Origin: CAZTME01 sp964614795 | Lineage (GTDB): Bacteria; Patescibacteriota; Microgenomatia; UBA1400; PJMF01 | NCBI GenBank assembly: GCA_964614795.1 | Contig: CAZTME010000009.1 | Location: forward strand, 1 to 19,669 | DNA: 19,669 bases | Direction: 5' to 3' | Shown here: piece by piece, positions 1 to 8,008 of the stretch | How positions within the stretch are numbered: the stretch's first letter is position 1 | Layout: every line of letters begins with the position of its first letter | Made by a program: the position numbers and the translations under genes | The notes under the pieces: generated by a model | Told to the model about the DNA's origin: nothing | Seen by the model: the letters and a program-made list of their open reading frames with translations, nothing else | Databases searched by the model: none

Positions 1-19
1 GATTATTAAACACTGTGGA

Positions 20-55
20 TTATATTGCGCGCGCGTTTACGCGCGCGCAATATAA
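20..55. repeat. Perfect GC-alternating inverted repeat (hairpin)
   Basis: The arms at 20-36 and 39-55 are perfect 17-nt reverse complements separated by TT. Each arm is TTATATTG followed by alternating CG. It lies about 20 bp beyond the stop of the minus-strand gene ending at 75, so it is well placed to terminate or protect that operon's transcript. However, no T-run follows the stem on either strand, so it is not a textbook intrinsic terminator. It shares only the short core ATTGCGCG with the dispersed repeat family further right. Confidence 0.8.
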
Positions 56-74
56 AAATTTCTTCAAAAATTTA

Positions 75-515
75 TTATTTAGCAGCAGATTTTTTCTTGG
101 CACTCACCTTTTTTGTAGGTTGACTCTCTTTTAGAGCTTCATCAACCATTTTTTCCAATTTTTCCAATTCCGCTTGTTGAGCAGCCATTTCGTCATTGGA
201 AAAACTTGGAGCGTTATATGTCATGGCCAACTGTTTCTTAAAACCAGCAATTTTTCTTGATTTTAAGAAAATCTGCACCATTGAATAAACAAAAAACAAC
301 ATACTCAATCCAAAAATCACCAATGGGCCATTTTGCACCCAAAACGGAGCCTGAGTCATCAAAGCCGCTTGATCTTTGTAAACATATTCCATGAGAAGTG
401 AGGGCAAGAGTGACGCGGAAATTAACGCGGCAATAAAAACACTGATTGTTTCAAGCAGTGTTTGTACGTTTTGCATTCGTAGTTCAGAAACTTGATATTG
501 AAGATGAGAGTTCAT
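75..515 (-). CDS. Small two-helix membrane protein, function unknown
   Basis: This 146-residue protein is not one I recognise. It has two hydrophobic segments, about residues 22-44 and 64-86, then a charged, probably coiled-coil stretch at about 108-130 (rich in Glu, Lys and Ala), and ends in a lysine/alanine/serine tail (KKVSAKKKSAAK). The tail is probably cytoplasmic and could contact nucleic acid or acidic phospholipid. It is the last gene of the five-gene glycan operon. Its ATG overlaps the TGA of the GT2 gene upstream as ATGA (512-515). An unusually clear Shine-Dalgarno AAGGAG (520-525) lies 4 nt from the start, inside the GT2 coding region, and supports this start. Neighbours mostly lack such a site. 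A role in anchoring or regulating the glycan machinery would be a guess. Confidence 0.75.
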   Translation of the reverse strand: MNSHLQYQVSELRMQNVQTLLETISVFIAALISASLLPSLLMEYVYKDQAALMTQAPFWVQNGPLVIFGLSMLFFVYSMVQIFLKSRKIAGFKKQLAMTYNAPSFSNDEMAAQQAELEKLEKMVDEALKESQPTKKVSAKKKSAAK

Positions 516-1384
516 AATGCTCCTTTTTTAATTGATAAAACCAGATTTACTACTTTACGAACCAACTCTGGATACTTGGTGCGATAATGTTTGTCGTAGT
601 ATTGTAGCATGGTGTCATAAAAATGAAACTTGGTGCTTTTGGCGATTTGTTTAGTAGAACCACGAATGCCGGATTTATACTTGTGATGAATGATGCGACA
701 ACCGGGATGATAGACAATATGATATTCATTTTCTCTAATTCTTTTACATAAATCCAGATCTTCAGCATACATAAAAAATCTCTCATCAAACAATCCAACC
801 TTTTCAAGAACGGTGCGTTTAATTAACATAGCCGCACCAGAACAAGCGTCGATGGTATGAATTGTTGTCAGATCCTTATAACCCTGATGATATTTGCCAA
901 ACCAGCGCGATTGAGGAAAGAGTTTTTCCAGCTTAGAAAAATATGTAAATGAAGTCCATAAATCCGGTTCGCCTCGGTGACAAGCCGGATCGAGTTGGCC
1001 ATTACTGAATATTACCTGGGGAGTGACTACTGCAACTTTAGGGTGAGATTGAGCAAACTCAATAATGGAATCAAAATGAGATTCCTGTGTCAATTCCATA
1101 TCTGAATTAAGTAAAAGTACGTAATCGGCTTGGGATTGTCTTAACGCATGATTATTTGCAAAAGCATAACCCTTGTTTTCCGCAAGAACGGAAATTTGCA
1201 CATCGGGAAAATTTTGACGTACCATCTCTACCGAATCGTCACTACTATTATTATCGACCATAATCACTTTAGTTTGATATTTGGTGGAATTGAGAAAAAA
1301 ATCCTTCAAGGTTGAAAGTGTTAGCTTCAACCAAAAGCTAGCGTTGTAATTAACGATGATAATATCTAGGGTGATTTTTTTCAT
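512..1384 (-). CDS. GT2 family glycosyltransferase (rhamnosyltransferase-like)
   Basis: This 290-residue GT-A fold enzyme probably transfers a nucleotide-activated sugar to a lipid-linked or surface glycan at the cytoplasmic membrane face. Visible motifs are the N-terminal strand DIIIVNYN (7-14), the nucleotide-binding VDNNSSDD (43-50), the metal-binding NSD (93-95, in place of DXD), and the C-terminal acidic motif FMYAEDLDLCKR (204-215), followed by YHPGCRIIHH. These are typical of the WbbL/rhamnosyltransferase-like branch of GT2. The gene overlaps the preceding GT4 gene by ATGA (1381-1384) and the next gene in the same way, so it is co-translated in the operon. The exact donor and acceptor cannot be read from sequence. 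Confidence 0.9.
   Translation of the reverse strand: MKKITLDIIIVNYNASFWLKLTLSTLKDFFLNSTKYQTKVIMVDNNSSDDSVEMVRQNFPDVQISVLAENKGYAFANNHALRQSQADYVLLLNSDMELTQESHFDSIIEFAQSHPKVAVVTPQVIFSNGQLDPACHRGEPDLWTSFTYFSKLEKLFPQSRWFGKYHQGYKDLTTIHTIDACSGAAMLIKRTVLEKVGLFDERFFMYAEDLDLCKRIRENEYHIVYHPGCRIIHHKYKSGIRGSTKQIAKSTKFHFYDTMLQYYDKHYRTKYPELVRKVVNLVLSIKKGAL
520..525 (-). promoter_or_regulatory. Strong Shine-Dalgarno site of the two-helix protein gene
   Basis: On the minus strand, AAAAAAGGAG stands 4 nt before the ATG at 515. It lies inside the 3' end of the GT2 gene. It is one of very few clear ribosome-binding sites in the window, and with the ATGA overlap it suggests translation by re-initiation plus independent recruitment. 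Confidence 0.7.
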
Positions 1385-2571
1385 TGATTAGTCATTCTAT
1401 AGTATACTTCGTCCAATTTTTTAGAAATTAAAGGCCAATCATATTGATTCTTGACGAATAATCTTCCATTTTTTCGCAGGGTGTTTCTTAGAGTTGGATT
1501 ATTAAGTAATTCAATTAGTGCTTGAGCAAAACTTTCCGCATCGTTGCGTACTAAAGCATGAACTCCATGCTCCAGATGTAAGCCTTCCACTGCCGTACTG
1601 GTAGCCAGCACCGGTGTGCCAGCGGCTAATGCTTCCAGGATTTTATATCTTGTGCCTTTGCCACTAAAGACCGGAGCCGCTAAAACATGAGCTGATTTGA
1701 AAGCGGTTCTAATATCTGGAATGTTACCAATAACTTCAACTCCTTCAGAGTTTTGTAAGGCCAAAATGCTTTTTGAAGGATGGGCTCCTACAATTTTTAA
1801 TTTTGCCTTTGGCATTTTATTATTAACCAGAGGCCAAACTTCTTTAACTAAAAAATTAACGGCCTCCACGTTTGGCAGCCAACGAAATGTGCCCACGAAT
1901 AAAATACTTGGGTCTTGAGACTCCTTCCTTGGCATTGCGTCAAACCAAGCGGTATCCACCCCATTGGCAACCACATCAATGGGCGTGTTGTTATTAACGT
2001 GTTTTTTGACATAGGCTTGATCCTCGTCGCTCATGACTATGAGTTGCTGACAGTGATTCCAATAATATTGTTCCCAACGTTTAAGCTTGGCAATATCGAT
2101 GTTTAACAAAGGTTTAATTAAAGGTGAAGCTTTTTCAGCGTAGCTTTCATAACCCAAATACTCAATTGTTTGTTCAGCCAATAAAATCGGCACATGAGTA
2201 ATTGGCAAGTGAGGCATCATGTAAAAAGTTTCTGCGTGAATTAAATCAAAATTATTTGCCGTTTGAAGTTGCTCAGTGAGATACTTTTTAAGTGAAACCA
2301 CATGATTTCGGACGACCAAAAAAGGATATGAAGAAAAACCGGTTTTAACAATGTTGTGCAGAGTGAATGGTTTGGCTGAACGTTTAAAGAGTTTGACGTT
2401 ACAAAATTTCTCTAAATTGGAAGCAAATTGCGCCTCACTTTCATCTTTGATCAAAGCGCAAAGAGTAATATCATGACGACTTGAAAGTTTTTTTAATAAA
2501 TTATACGTGCGAATCTGACCGCCGCTGTGCAGTGGATAGGGCAAGTAAGGAGTGAGCATTAAAATATTCAT
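1381..2571 (-). CDS. GT4 family glycosyltransferase
   Basis: This 396-residue protein has the two Rossmann-like halves of a GT-B enzyme. The N-terminal acceptor domain opens with MNILMLTPYLPYPLHSGGQ, with the glycine pair near 17-18. A linker motif NGVDTAWF is at about 203-210, and the donor domain begins with ILFVGTFRWLPN (223-234). The donor-site signature GKGTRYKILEALAAGTPV (304-321) carries the conserved glutamate. It should act as a retaining transferase on a lipid-linked or surface glycan. Twelve bases separate it from the GT39-like gene upstream, and it overlaps the GT2 gene by 4 bp. No clear ribosome-binding site is seen; the ATG is chosen because the fold starts directly there. Confidence 0.9.
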   Translation of the reverse strand: MNILMLTPYLPYPLHSGGQIRTYNLLKKLSSRHDITLCALIKDESEAQFASNLEKFCNVKLFKRSAKPFTLHNIVKTGFSSYPFLVVRNHVVSLKKYLTEQLQTANNFDLIHAETFYMMPHLPITHVPILLAEQTIEYLGYESYAEKASPLIKPLLNIDIAKLKRWEQYYWNHCQQLIVMSDEDQAYVKKHVNNNTPIDVVANGVDTAWFDAMPRKESQDPSILFVGTFRWLPNVEAVNFLVKEVWPLVNNKMPKAKLKIVGAHPSKSILALQNSEGVEVIGNIPDIRTAFKSAHVLAAPVFSGKGTRYKILEALAAGTPVLATSTAVEGLHLEHGVHALVRNDAESFAQALIELLNNPTLRNTLRKNGRLFVKNQYDWPLISKKLDEVYYRMTNQ

Positions 2572-2583
2572 AATTTGATTTCT

Positions 2584-4257
2584 TTAATTATTCTTGATGT
2601 TTGATGAGCGAGTGCTCAATAAGTCGATGATAATAAATTGTTCATCTTCATACAGGGTTTGATACTTGTCAATTAAGGCATTAGTCTCTTCATCTCTATT
2701 GGTAGAAACATAGTGAGTGGCACCCAACTCAATTTTCTTTTCAATTTCGAAACCTAATGCCCAACCGGGACGATTGAGTTGATATAAAAACATCGTGTCA
2801 CCCTGAGCCGGAGCAATCACTTTAGCATTTTGTGGAAGAATGGTTTGCGCCATTTTTCCAACCGTCAAGTATTCCCAATGATTAATTTGGTAATATTCCT
2901 TAATATATTGAGCGGAAATAAAAACTCCCATTAAAGCCGGTATTCCTATTAAAATCAACTTGGCAATGGTGGATAATTGTTTGCTTTTAAGTAGCCAAAT
3001 TGTCCCAAGCCAAACAATCATCATTATCACGGCAAAAGTCAGTTCAGAAGCCAATTTCTCCGGATAAAATGCGGATTGTTGAATTCTGCCGTCTATCATA
3101 CTCCAGCCAAAAATCGCAGTGGCAGAAATTGCCAAAAATGACAGAAAAATCATTCGCTTCAAGATACGATTATTGAAAGAAACAAACCAAGTGTGCCAAC
3201 CTTTGGCTAGGGTGATCGAGATGATTGGCGTTAACATTGCTTGATAATAATCATGTTGAACATTACCTGTAGCAATAATGCTTAAGTATGCAAGCATGCC
3301 CAACCACCAAGATCCGTAAATCAATTTTTCTTTAAAACTTAGGTTAAAAATAGATGCAGTAAAAGCCAACAATCCAAAGTAGCCCAGTTGCAAGCGAATT
3401 AATCTTTCAAAAAACAACCATCTGAACCACGACGGCTTGAATCTAATGTCATTACTGTTAAACAACCAATTATTGGCTGGAATGCCACTGGGAAATTGAG
3501 CAATCCACCAACGCCACCACATGAGAGGTAATAGAGAGAGGCTTAATAAAAGCCATAAACTCCAATTTTTCCAAAAGTTCCATTTCTCTTGGATGAAAGC
3601 GATTGCGATAAAAACAGGATAAATAAATATGGCAAAAGGTTTCATAAGTAAAGCAAAACTTAAAAATAAAATTGAGAAGAATAAATTGAAGATTTTTGTT
3701 TGCAGTCGATGCGACTCAAGAACTTTATGCCAGAAAAGCAGGCTACCCAGCATGCCGAAAATCAAATAAGGTTCTGGCAAAACTACTCGATTGTAGTAAA
3801 TGTTAAAAGGCAAAATCGCAAAAAAAAGTGCGGAAAACAATGCCACACTTCTGCCGGAGATTTTTTTTACTAAGAAGTAGACAAAAGCTGTCGAAATGAC
3901 TGAAGCAAAAACAGCCATTAATCTTGAAAAGAAAACTACTTCTTGAGAAATATCTGATGGATTAGAAAGTTTAACCAACTGTGCGACAAGCCAGTTGACC
4001 ACCGGAAATTCAACCATGCGATAACCCTCCGGATTATCCAAACCACTGGCGATGTTGGATAAATCATCATATTTTGGAATTAAAATTGAGTTATCATGTT
4101 GAGCAAAATGTCTGGTCACAGAAGCGGTATCCGCTTGACGAAAAGCGTGCCAATCAAGAACAGGATTATTAATACCAAAAATCCTCAAAATGAAGGCCAA
4201 AATTAATATCAAGAACAAAAACTTTTCAGTGGAAAGAAGGGAGGATAAAGTTTTCAT
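2584..4257 (-). CDS. GT39/ArnT-like polytopic membrane glycosyltransferase
   Basis: This 557-residue protein has about 10-12 hydrophobic segments. The first loop after helix 1 contains DWHAFRQADTASVTRHF (about residues 35-51), the acidic/aromatic loop typical of the GT-C superfamily (PMT, ArnT and RgtA-D-like), where an acidic residue is catalytic. A second short motif is FNIYYNRVVLPEPYL. The C-terminal 150 residues form a less hydrophobic extracytoplasmic domain. Such enzymes transfer sugar from an undecaprenyl-type lipid phosphate to protein, lipid or glycan on the outer membrane face. Its ATG overlaps the stop of the ligase-like gene by 4 bp (4254-4257). The family level is confident; the substrate is unknown. 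Confidence 0.85.
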   Translation of the reverse strand: MKTLSSLLSTEKFLFLILILAFILRIFGINNPVLDWHAFRQADTASVTRHFAQHDNSILIPKYDDLSNIASGLDNPEGYRMVEFPVVNWLVAQLVKLSNPSDISQEVVFFSRLMAVFASVISTAFVYFLVKKISGRSVALFSALFFAILPFNIYYNRVVLPEPYLIFGMLGSLLFWHKVLESHRLQTKIFNLFFSILFLSFALLMKPFAIFIYPVFIAIAFIQEKWNFWKNWSLWLLLSLSLLPLMWWRWWIAQFPSGIPANNWLFNSNDIRFKPSWFRWLFFERLIRLQLGYFGLLAFTASIFNLSFKEKLIYGSWWLGMLAYLSIIATGNVQHDYYQAMLTPIISITLAKGWHTWFVSFNNRILKRMIFLSFLAISATAIFGWSMIDGRIQQSAFYPEKLASELTFAVIMMIVWLGTIWLLKSKQLSTIAKLILIGIPALMGVFISAQYIKEYYQINHWEYLTVGKMAQTILPQNAKVIAPAQGDTMFLYQLNRPGWALGFEIEKKIELGATHYVSTNRDEETNALIDKYQTLYEDEQFIIIDLLSTRSSNIKNN

Positions 4258-5978
4258 TGATTATTGATACTTGATTTTTCTTGATTATTCAGCAAATAAA
4301 TACCCACTAAGATACCAGTCAAGCTCCAATAGGTGAAAGCCACTTTGGAAGCGGCGAAAATATCAATATATAGCGCATTAACCCAGAGACCCGCGGTTAG
4401 TGCAATAAAAGCTATGGCAAACCACTTATCCACTTTAGGTATAAAAGAGTTTTTGAGCAAACTAATGGCTAGCCAAACCGCATAAATCATGAGGCCGTAA
4501 AAAGTAACGAAGCCAAAAGCACCCGTTTCACCTATAGTCCTTAAAAAGTTGTTATCAGTGCTTTCCGCTTCGGTGAATTGTCCAATCGCCTCTTTGGTGA
4601 GCGTGGCATAACCACTGCCTAGTAATGGATTGGTGTAATATCCTTGCAGGGCTCTTGGCCATAACGTGTCCAAACGAATTCCCAGTGACAAGCCAAATTT
4701 TAATGCGGAATCCGAGTATTCTCTGGGTTTTTCAATCGTTGAATAAATGGTTGTGCCATCGGCACTGCTGGTGGCGATTTGAATATAATCTGGTGTTTCC
4801 AGGGTCACATCACTGGGTTTGACCGGTGTTGGCAGAGTATCGGCCGGTAAAACGGGAGGAGAGGTTTGTTGATCAATTAAAGAGATTTCAACAGCATTGT
4901 CCGGTTTTTTGGCGGCTAAAAACTGATCGGGGTTCATTAAAAATGCCAAAGCATCTTTTCGGCGCGCATTTAAGTAATGAAATTGTTCAACTGCATAAAG
5001 CTCGAATTGCCTATATGGTTGTGCGATTGTCGGATAACTATCAATTACTTGAACTAGGCGCGAATACATATTATCACCGTAAATTAGGAGTAAAGAAGTA
5101 TTGATAAGAATGAAAACTATGAACAACTTTATGAAGTTAAAAATCTTACCACTCCATTTTTGACTGGAACTTACTGCTCCGTACACAAGTAAAATCAAGC
5201 CGGCCAGTAAATATCCGGCATAAGAAGTGCGAGCCGCTGTCATGATTAATAACCACAAACCGAAGAAATAAACAAAATAGACACTGTAACGAGTCAACCT
5301 TTTGGTTTGATTCATGGCAAAAGCAAAAACAATCGTTAATGTTGCGAGTAAGTAACCTCCCAAATCATAATGACCGCCAAAAGTTGATTGTACTCTGGCG
5401 TGCTCAGTCAAAACCAAACGCACACCTTTGGCAAATTCTCTATTCATGGTGGAATAAACAGGCCAATAACGATATTTTTGGCCATAACCATAAATGGTTA
5501 CAGCTAAAACCACTCCCACAATCACCCAGAGTAAAATCCAAAAATCTCTTCGTTTTTTGATGGCGGAAACAACAATCAAATATATGGAAAAGTATTCTAA
5601 ATATCGAAAATAATGCAACAAAGATTTGCCAATATGCAAAGGTTCGGCGGGGATGGTTTGAGAAATGACCACCGCTGAAAAAGTGGAAAGTAGTCCCACC
5701 ACAGCGTAGGCAAGAATGGGCACGAATAATGGAGTGCGCCACTTAATTTTTTTGCGAATTACTTGAATTAGCCAAATAATTAAGCCAATACCGACAAAAA
5801 CATCTTCCAATCTCAAACGTACTTGATATCCTTCAATTAATTCGGCCAAGGGAATTTTTGGATATAGAGGAATAAAAATGATTAAAAAGCTGGCAGTAAT
5901 TAATAAAATGTTGTCGTCTAACCACGAAAAAAATTTCCGCCATGAAAATGAGTTTAATTTGGAAAATTTGTTTTTCAT
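4254..5978 (-). CDS. O-antigen ligase/polymerase-like membrane protein (Wzy/WaaL family)
   Basis: This 574-residue protein has about 11-12 hydrophobic segments. It has one large polar loop, about residues 320-470, placed before the last helices, as is typical of the Wzy_C/WaaL superfamily. That loop carries a proline/threonine-rich stretch (SPPVLPADTLPTPVKPS) and then the conserved region RALQGYYTNPLLGSGYATL ... STDNNFLRTIGETGAFGF. The usual HN pair of the motif appears as DNN here, so the loop histidine is not evident. It is the first gene of the operon and probably joins or polymerises lipid-linked glycan on the outer face. The ATG at 5978 is supported by a promoter positioned to start the mRNA at that ATG. 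Confidence 0.85.
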   Translation of the reverse strand: MKNKFSKLNSFSWRKFFSWLDDNILLITASFLIIFIPLYPKIPLAELIEGYQVRLRLEDVFVGIGLIIWLIQVIRKKIKWRTPLFVPILAYAVVGLLSTFSAVVISQTIPAEPLHIGKSLLHYFRYLEYFSIYLIVVSAIKKRRDFWILLWVIVGVVLAVTIYGYGQKYRYWPVYSTMNREFAKGVRLVLTEHARVQSTFGGHYDLGGYLLATLTIVFAFAMNQTKRLTRYSVYFVYFFGLWLLIMTAARTSYAGYLLAGLILLVYGAVSSSQKWSGKIFNFIKLFIVFILINTSLLLIYGDNMYSRLVQVIDSYPTIAQPYRQFELYAVEQFHYLNARRKDALAFLMNPDQFLAAKKPDNAVEISLIDQQTSPPVLPADTLPTPVKPSDVTLETPDYIQIATSSADGTTIYSTIEKPREYSDSALKFGLSLGIRLDTLWPRALQGYYTNPLLGSGYATLTKEAIGQFTEAESTDNNFLRTIGETGAFGFVTFYGLMIYAVWLAISLLKNSFIPKVDKWFAIAFIALTAGLWVNALYIDIFAASKVAFTYWSLTGILVGIYLLNNQEKSSINNQ

Positions 5979-5983
5979 ATTAA

Positions 5984-6012
5984 AAAATATTGTGAAGCGG
6001 ATCTATTTTCAA
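5984..6012 (-). promoter_or_regulatory. Sigma70-like promoter of the glycan operon, leaderless
   Basis: On the minus strand TTGAAA (6007-6012) and TATTTT (5984-5989) are separated by exactly 17 bp. Only 5 nt (TTAAT) lie between the -10 box and the ATG at 5978, so transcription should begin at or next to the start codon. No Shine-Dalgarno is present, which is consistent with a leaderless message. This is a consensus match by eye; no start-site data are available. Confidence 0.55.
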
Positions 6013-6081
6013 TGAACATTAAGCCTATAATTTAAATGAATCATCTTCTTACATCTTTGTTTTATCATGTCATTCGTTGAT

Positions 6082-6145
6082 AAGATTTGTCGCATAATAA
6101 CAACATGATTTCTTTTATTCATGTTCTTATTGCGCGACAACCCTA
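6082..6145. repeat. Dispersed palindromic repeat, copy A
   Basis: The core arms 6087-6108 and 6119-6140 match at 19 of 22 positions (TTGTCGCATAATAACAACAT against the reverse complement of ATGTTCTTATTGCGCGACAA). The outer TAGAC-type ends have decayed to AAGAT and CCCTA. It sits between the divergent glycan operon and the kinase gene. It shares the internal stretch GATTTCTT with copy B. Confidence 0.85.
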
Positions 6146-6196
6146 TTTACTTAAAAAATAAAAAGATAGTCTATCACAATACGAATACATTTTAGC

Positions 6197-7072
6197 ATGA
6201 TGGATACTCCAATGAATAGGATGTACAATAAGCTCACTCATATGCATAATGCTTTAAAAACTTCTTTAATCATGATTAAAATCGGCGGGTCATTAATCAC
6301 CGATAAATCTAAACCTTCCACTGCAAATGTAGATGAAATTGACAACTGTTGGCTACAAATAAAAAAAGCTCTGGAACTTAACTCCGATCTAAAAATTATT
6401 TTAGCTCACGGTCAGGGTAGTTTTGCTCATTTTCCGGCAAAAAAATATCAATTATCCAGTGGTTTGAATGCTCATCCCGATGGAAAATTTGGTTTAAGTA
6501 TCACTACTCAGGAAGTAAGAAATTTACATCAAATAGTGCTGGAACGAGCTCTGAAACTGAATTTGCCGGTTACTTCATTTTTTTGTTCAAATTTAGCTCT
6601 GTTAAAAAATGGGGAAACCGTCTTTTTTCAGACTGAAATTATAGAGCAAGCTCTAGACTTATCATTTATTCCGGTCACAACCGGAGATGTAATTTTTGAT
6701 CAAGAAAAAGGTTGTTCAATTTGGTCAGCCGACAAAATTTTACCGGAGCTGACTCAATCATTGATTAAGAAAAATTACCAAATTGATAAATTTATTCATG
6801 TCACTCAAACACCCGGAGTTTACAAAAAATTTGAAGAACCTCAAAAGGGTGTTTTCAAAACAATTACTCCAAGTCAATTAACTCAAATTAGCTCAAGTTT
6901 AAGCGCTTCTCATTTAACCGATGTCACAGGTGGCATGAAAGAAAAAGTGGATCAATTGGCTAAATTGGCTCAACAAGGTTTTGAAAGCGTCATTCTTAAT
7001 CCTCAAAACAATAACCTTCTCAACGAATTAATTTATCATCACAGTGATGGAACAAGAATTTTACCGGATTGA
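6197..7072 (+). CDS. Isopentenyl phosphate kinase (amino acid kinase family)
   Basis: It would phosphorylate isopentenyl phosphate with ATP to give IPP, the last step of the archaeal-type mevalonate route. The amino-acid-kinase fold opens with MIKIGGSLITDK (26-37). The diagnostic IPK motif follows as HGQGSFAHFPAKKY (71-84), where His78 corresponds to the catalytic histidine of IPKs, as I recall the family. VTTGDVIFD and HVTQTPGVY are the later nucleotide and substrate segments, and DVTGGMKEKV is the C-terminal kinase motif that normally reads DVTGGM. The first 15-25 residues lie outside the fold, so the real start may be the ATG at 6242 or 6272; 6197 is the longest frame, and no ribosome-binding site decides between them. 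The gene stands alone on its strand, and its 3' end overlaps the opposing GT2 gene by 12 bp. Confidence 0.85.
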   Translation: MMDTPMNRMYNKLTHMHNALKTSLIMIKIGGSLITDKSKPSTANVDEIDNCWLQIKKALELNSDLKIILAHGQGSFAHFPAKKYQLSSGLNAHPDGKFGLSITTQEVRNLHQIVLERALKLNLPVTSFFCSNLALLKNGETVFFQTEIIEQALDLSFIPVTTGDVIFDQEKGCSIWSADKILPELTQSLIKKNYQIDKFIHVTQTPGVYKKFEEPQKGVFKTITPSQLTQISSSLSASHLTDVTGGMKEKVDQLAKLAQQGFESVILNPQNNNLLNELIYHHSDGTRILPD

Positions 7073-8002
7073 TTGAGCGATTTCTTTATATAAATCACTA
7101 AATTGAGTATTGCCTAAGATTTTGTAAATAAATTGTCGGCTATGAGCAGCTAATTTAAGCAAAAAAACGGCTGTTCCTGCCATGAAGGGTGAAAAATGAG
7201 TCCGACAAACATAAAGAAGTGAGGAAAATTCTGCTTTACGGGCCGATAATTTAGAGGAACTGGCACTTCCCAGGTGAATTACCTGAGCGTTTTTAACAAT
7301 ATACGAGTTGTAACCCTTTTTGCGAGCTCTCCAACAATACTCAATATCTTCAGCATACATAAAAATTTGTTCATCCAACGTGCCGGCTTGAATAATCACT
7401 TGCGAGGGAATGAGTAATGCTGTGCCTGCTACCCAACCTTTTTTGGTTAAATCGCGTTTCAGTTTGGTACTGCGTTTACCAGTATGCTGAATGGAAGGGA
7501 CAAAACGACCCACGAATGGTAAGTCATCAAGCATTAAAGCAAAACCCAATAGCGAAAAGAGATTCGGTAAATCACCCCCCTGAGGTTGATATGATTGATC
7601 GGTGTTAAGCAAAGACGCAGATAACAAAGCTGGTTTTTCTAGAGATTGAGCAGTTTCGATCAGGACGGATAGGGTTTTTTTACCCACCAACGTATCGCTA
7701 TTAAGCAAAAATAGATACTTACCTTTCGCTAACATAATACCTTGATTATTGGCGGCGGAAAATCCAGTGTTGATTATATTTCCTAAAACCTGATACTTAA
7801 TTCCGGCTTCACTCAAGGTTTTTTTTGCTAAATTGACTGTGTTGTCACCGGAGGCGTTATCCACCACTATAACTTCAATTTGTTCAAGTAAGATAGGATA
7901 AGATTTGGTAGCGCGAATAATGGAATTTAAACAGGCCAAGGTCAAATCCTCTGTGTTGTAAGAAACAATAATGATGGACAATATTGGTGTGTGTGTTGAC
8001 AT
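7061..8002 (-). CDS. GT2 family glycosyltransferase
   Basis: This 313-residue GT-A enzyme has the N-terminal strand SIIIVSYNTEDL (9-20), the nucleotide site VVDNASGDN (46-54), TGFSAANNQG (79-88) and the metal site NSD (101-103). The downstream acidic motif is MYAEDIEYCWRARKKGY, followed by VIHLGSASSSK, as in rhamnosyltransferase-type GT2 enzymes. The last 60 residues are partly hydrophobic and may lie against the membrane. It follows the acyltransferase gene after only 6 bp, so both are probably one transcript. Its 3' end overlaps the converging kinase gene. Donor sugar unknown. Confidence 0.9.
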   Translation of the reverse strand: MSTHTPILSIIIVSYNTEDLTLACLNSIIRATKSYPILLEQIEVIVVDNASGDNTVNLAKKTLSEAGIKYQVLGNIINTGFSAANNQGIMLAKGKYLFLLNSDTLVGKKTLSVLIETAQSLEKPALLSASLLNTDQSYQPQGGDLPNLFSLLGFALMLDDLPFVGRFVPSIQHTGKRSTKLKRDLTKKGWVAGTALLIPSQVIIQAGTLDEQIFMYAEDIEYCWRARKKGYNSYIVKNAQVIHLGSASSSKLSARKAEFSSLLYVCRTHFSPFMAGTAVFLLKLAAHSRQFIYKILGNTQFSDLYKEIAQSIR

Positions 8003-8008
8003 GAATGA

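Noticed and set aside
20..55. Calling the left-edge hairpin an intrinsic terminator
   Set aside because: Neither strand has a T-run after the stem, so it is listed as an inverted repeat only.
5440..5742. Minus-strand open frame of 100 codons inside the ligase-like gene
   Set aside because: It is out of frame with the O-antigen ligase-like gene on the same strand and has no family features.
6197..7072. Recoded TGA (glycine) as in Gracilibacteria or Absconditabacteria
   Set aside because: TGA ends several genes at the expected family length, and no in-frame TGA occurs within conserved genes.
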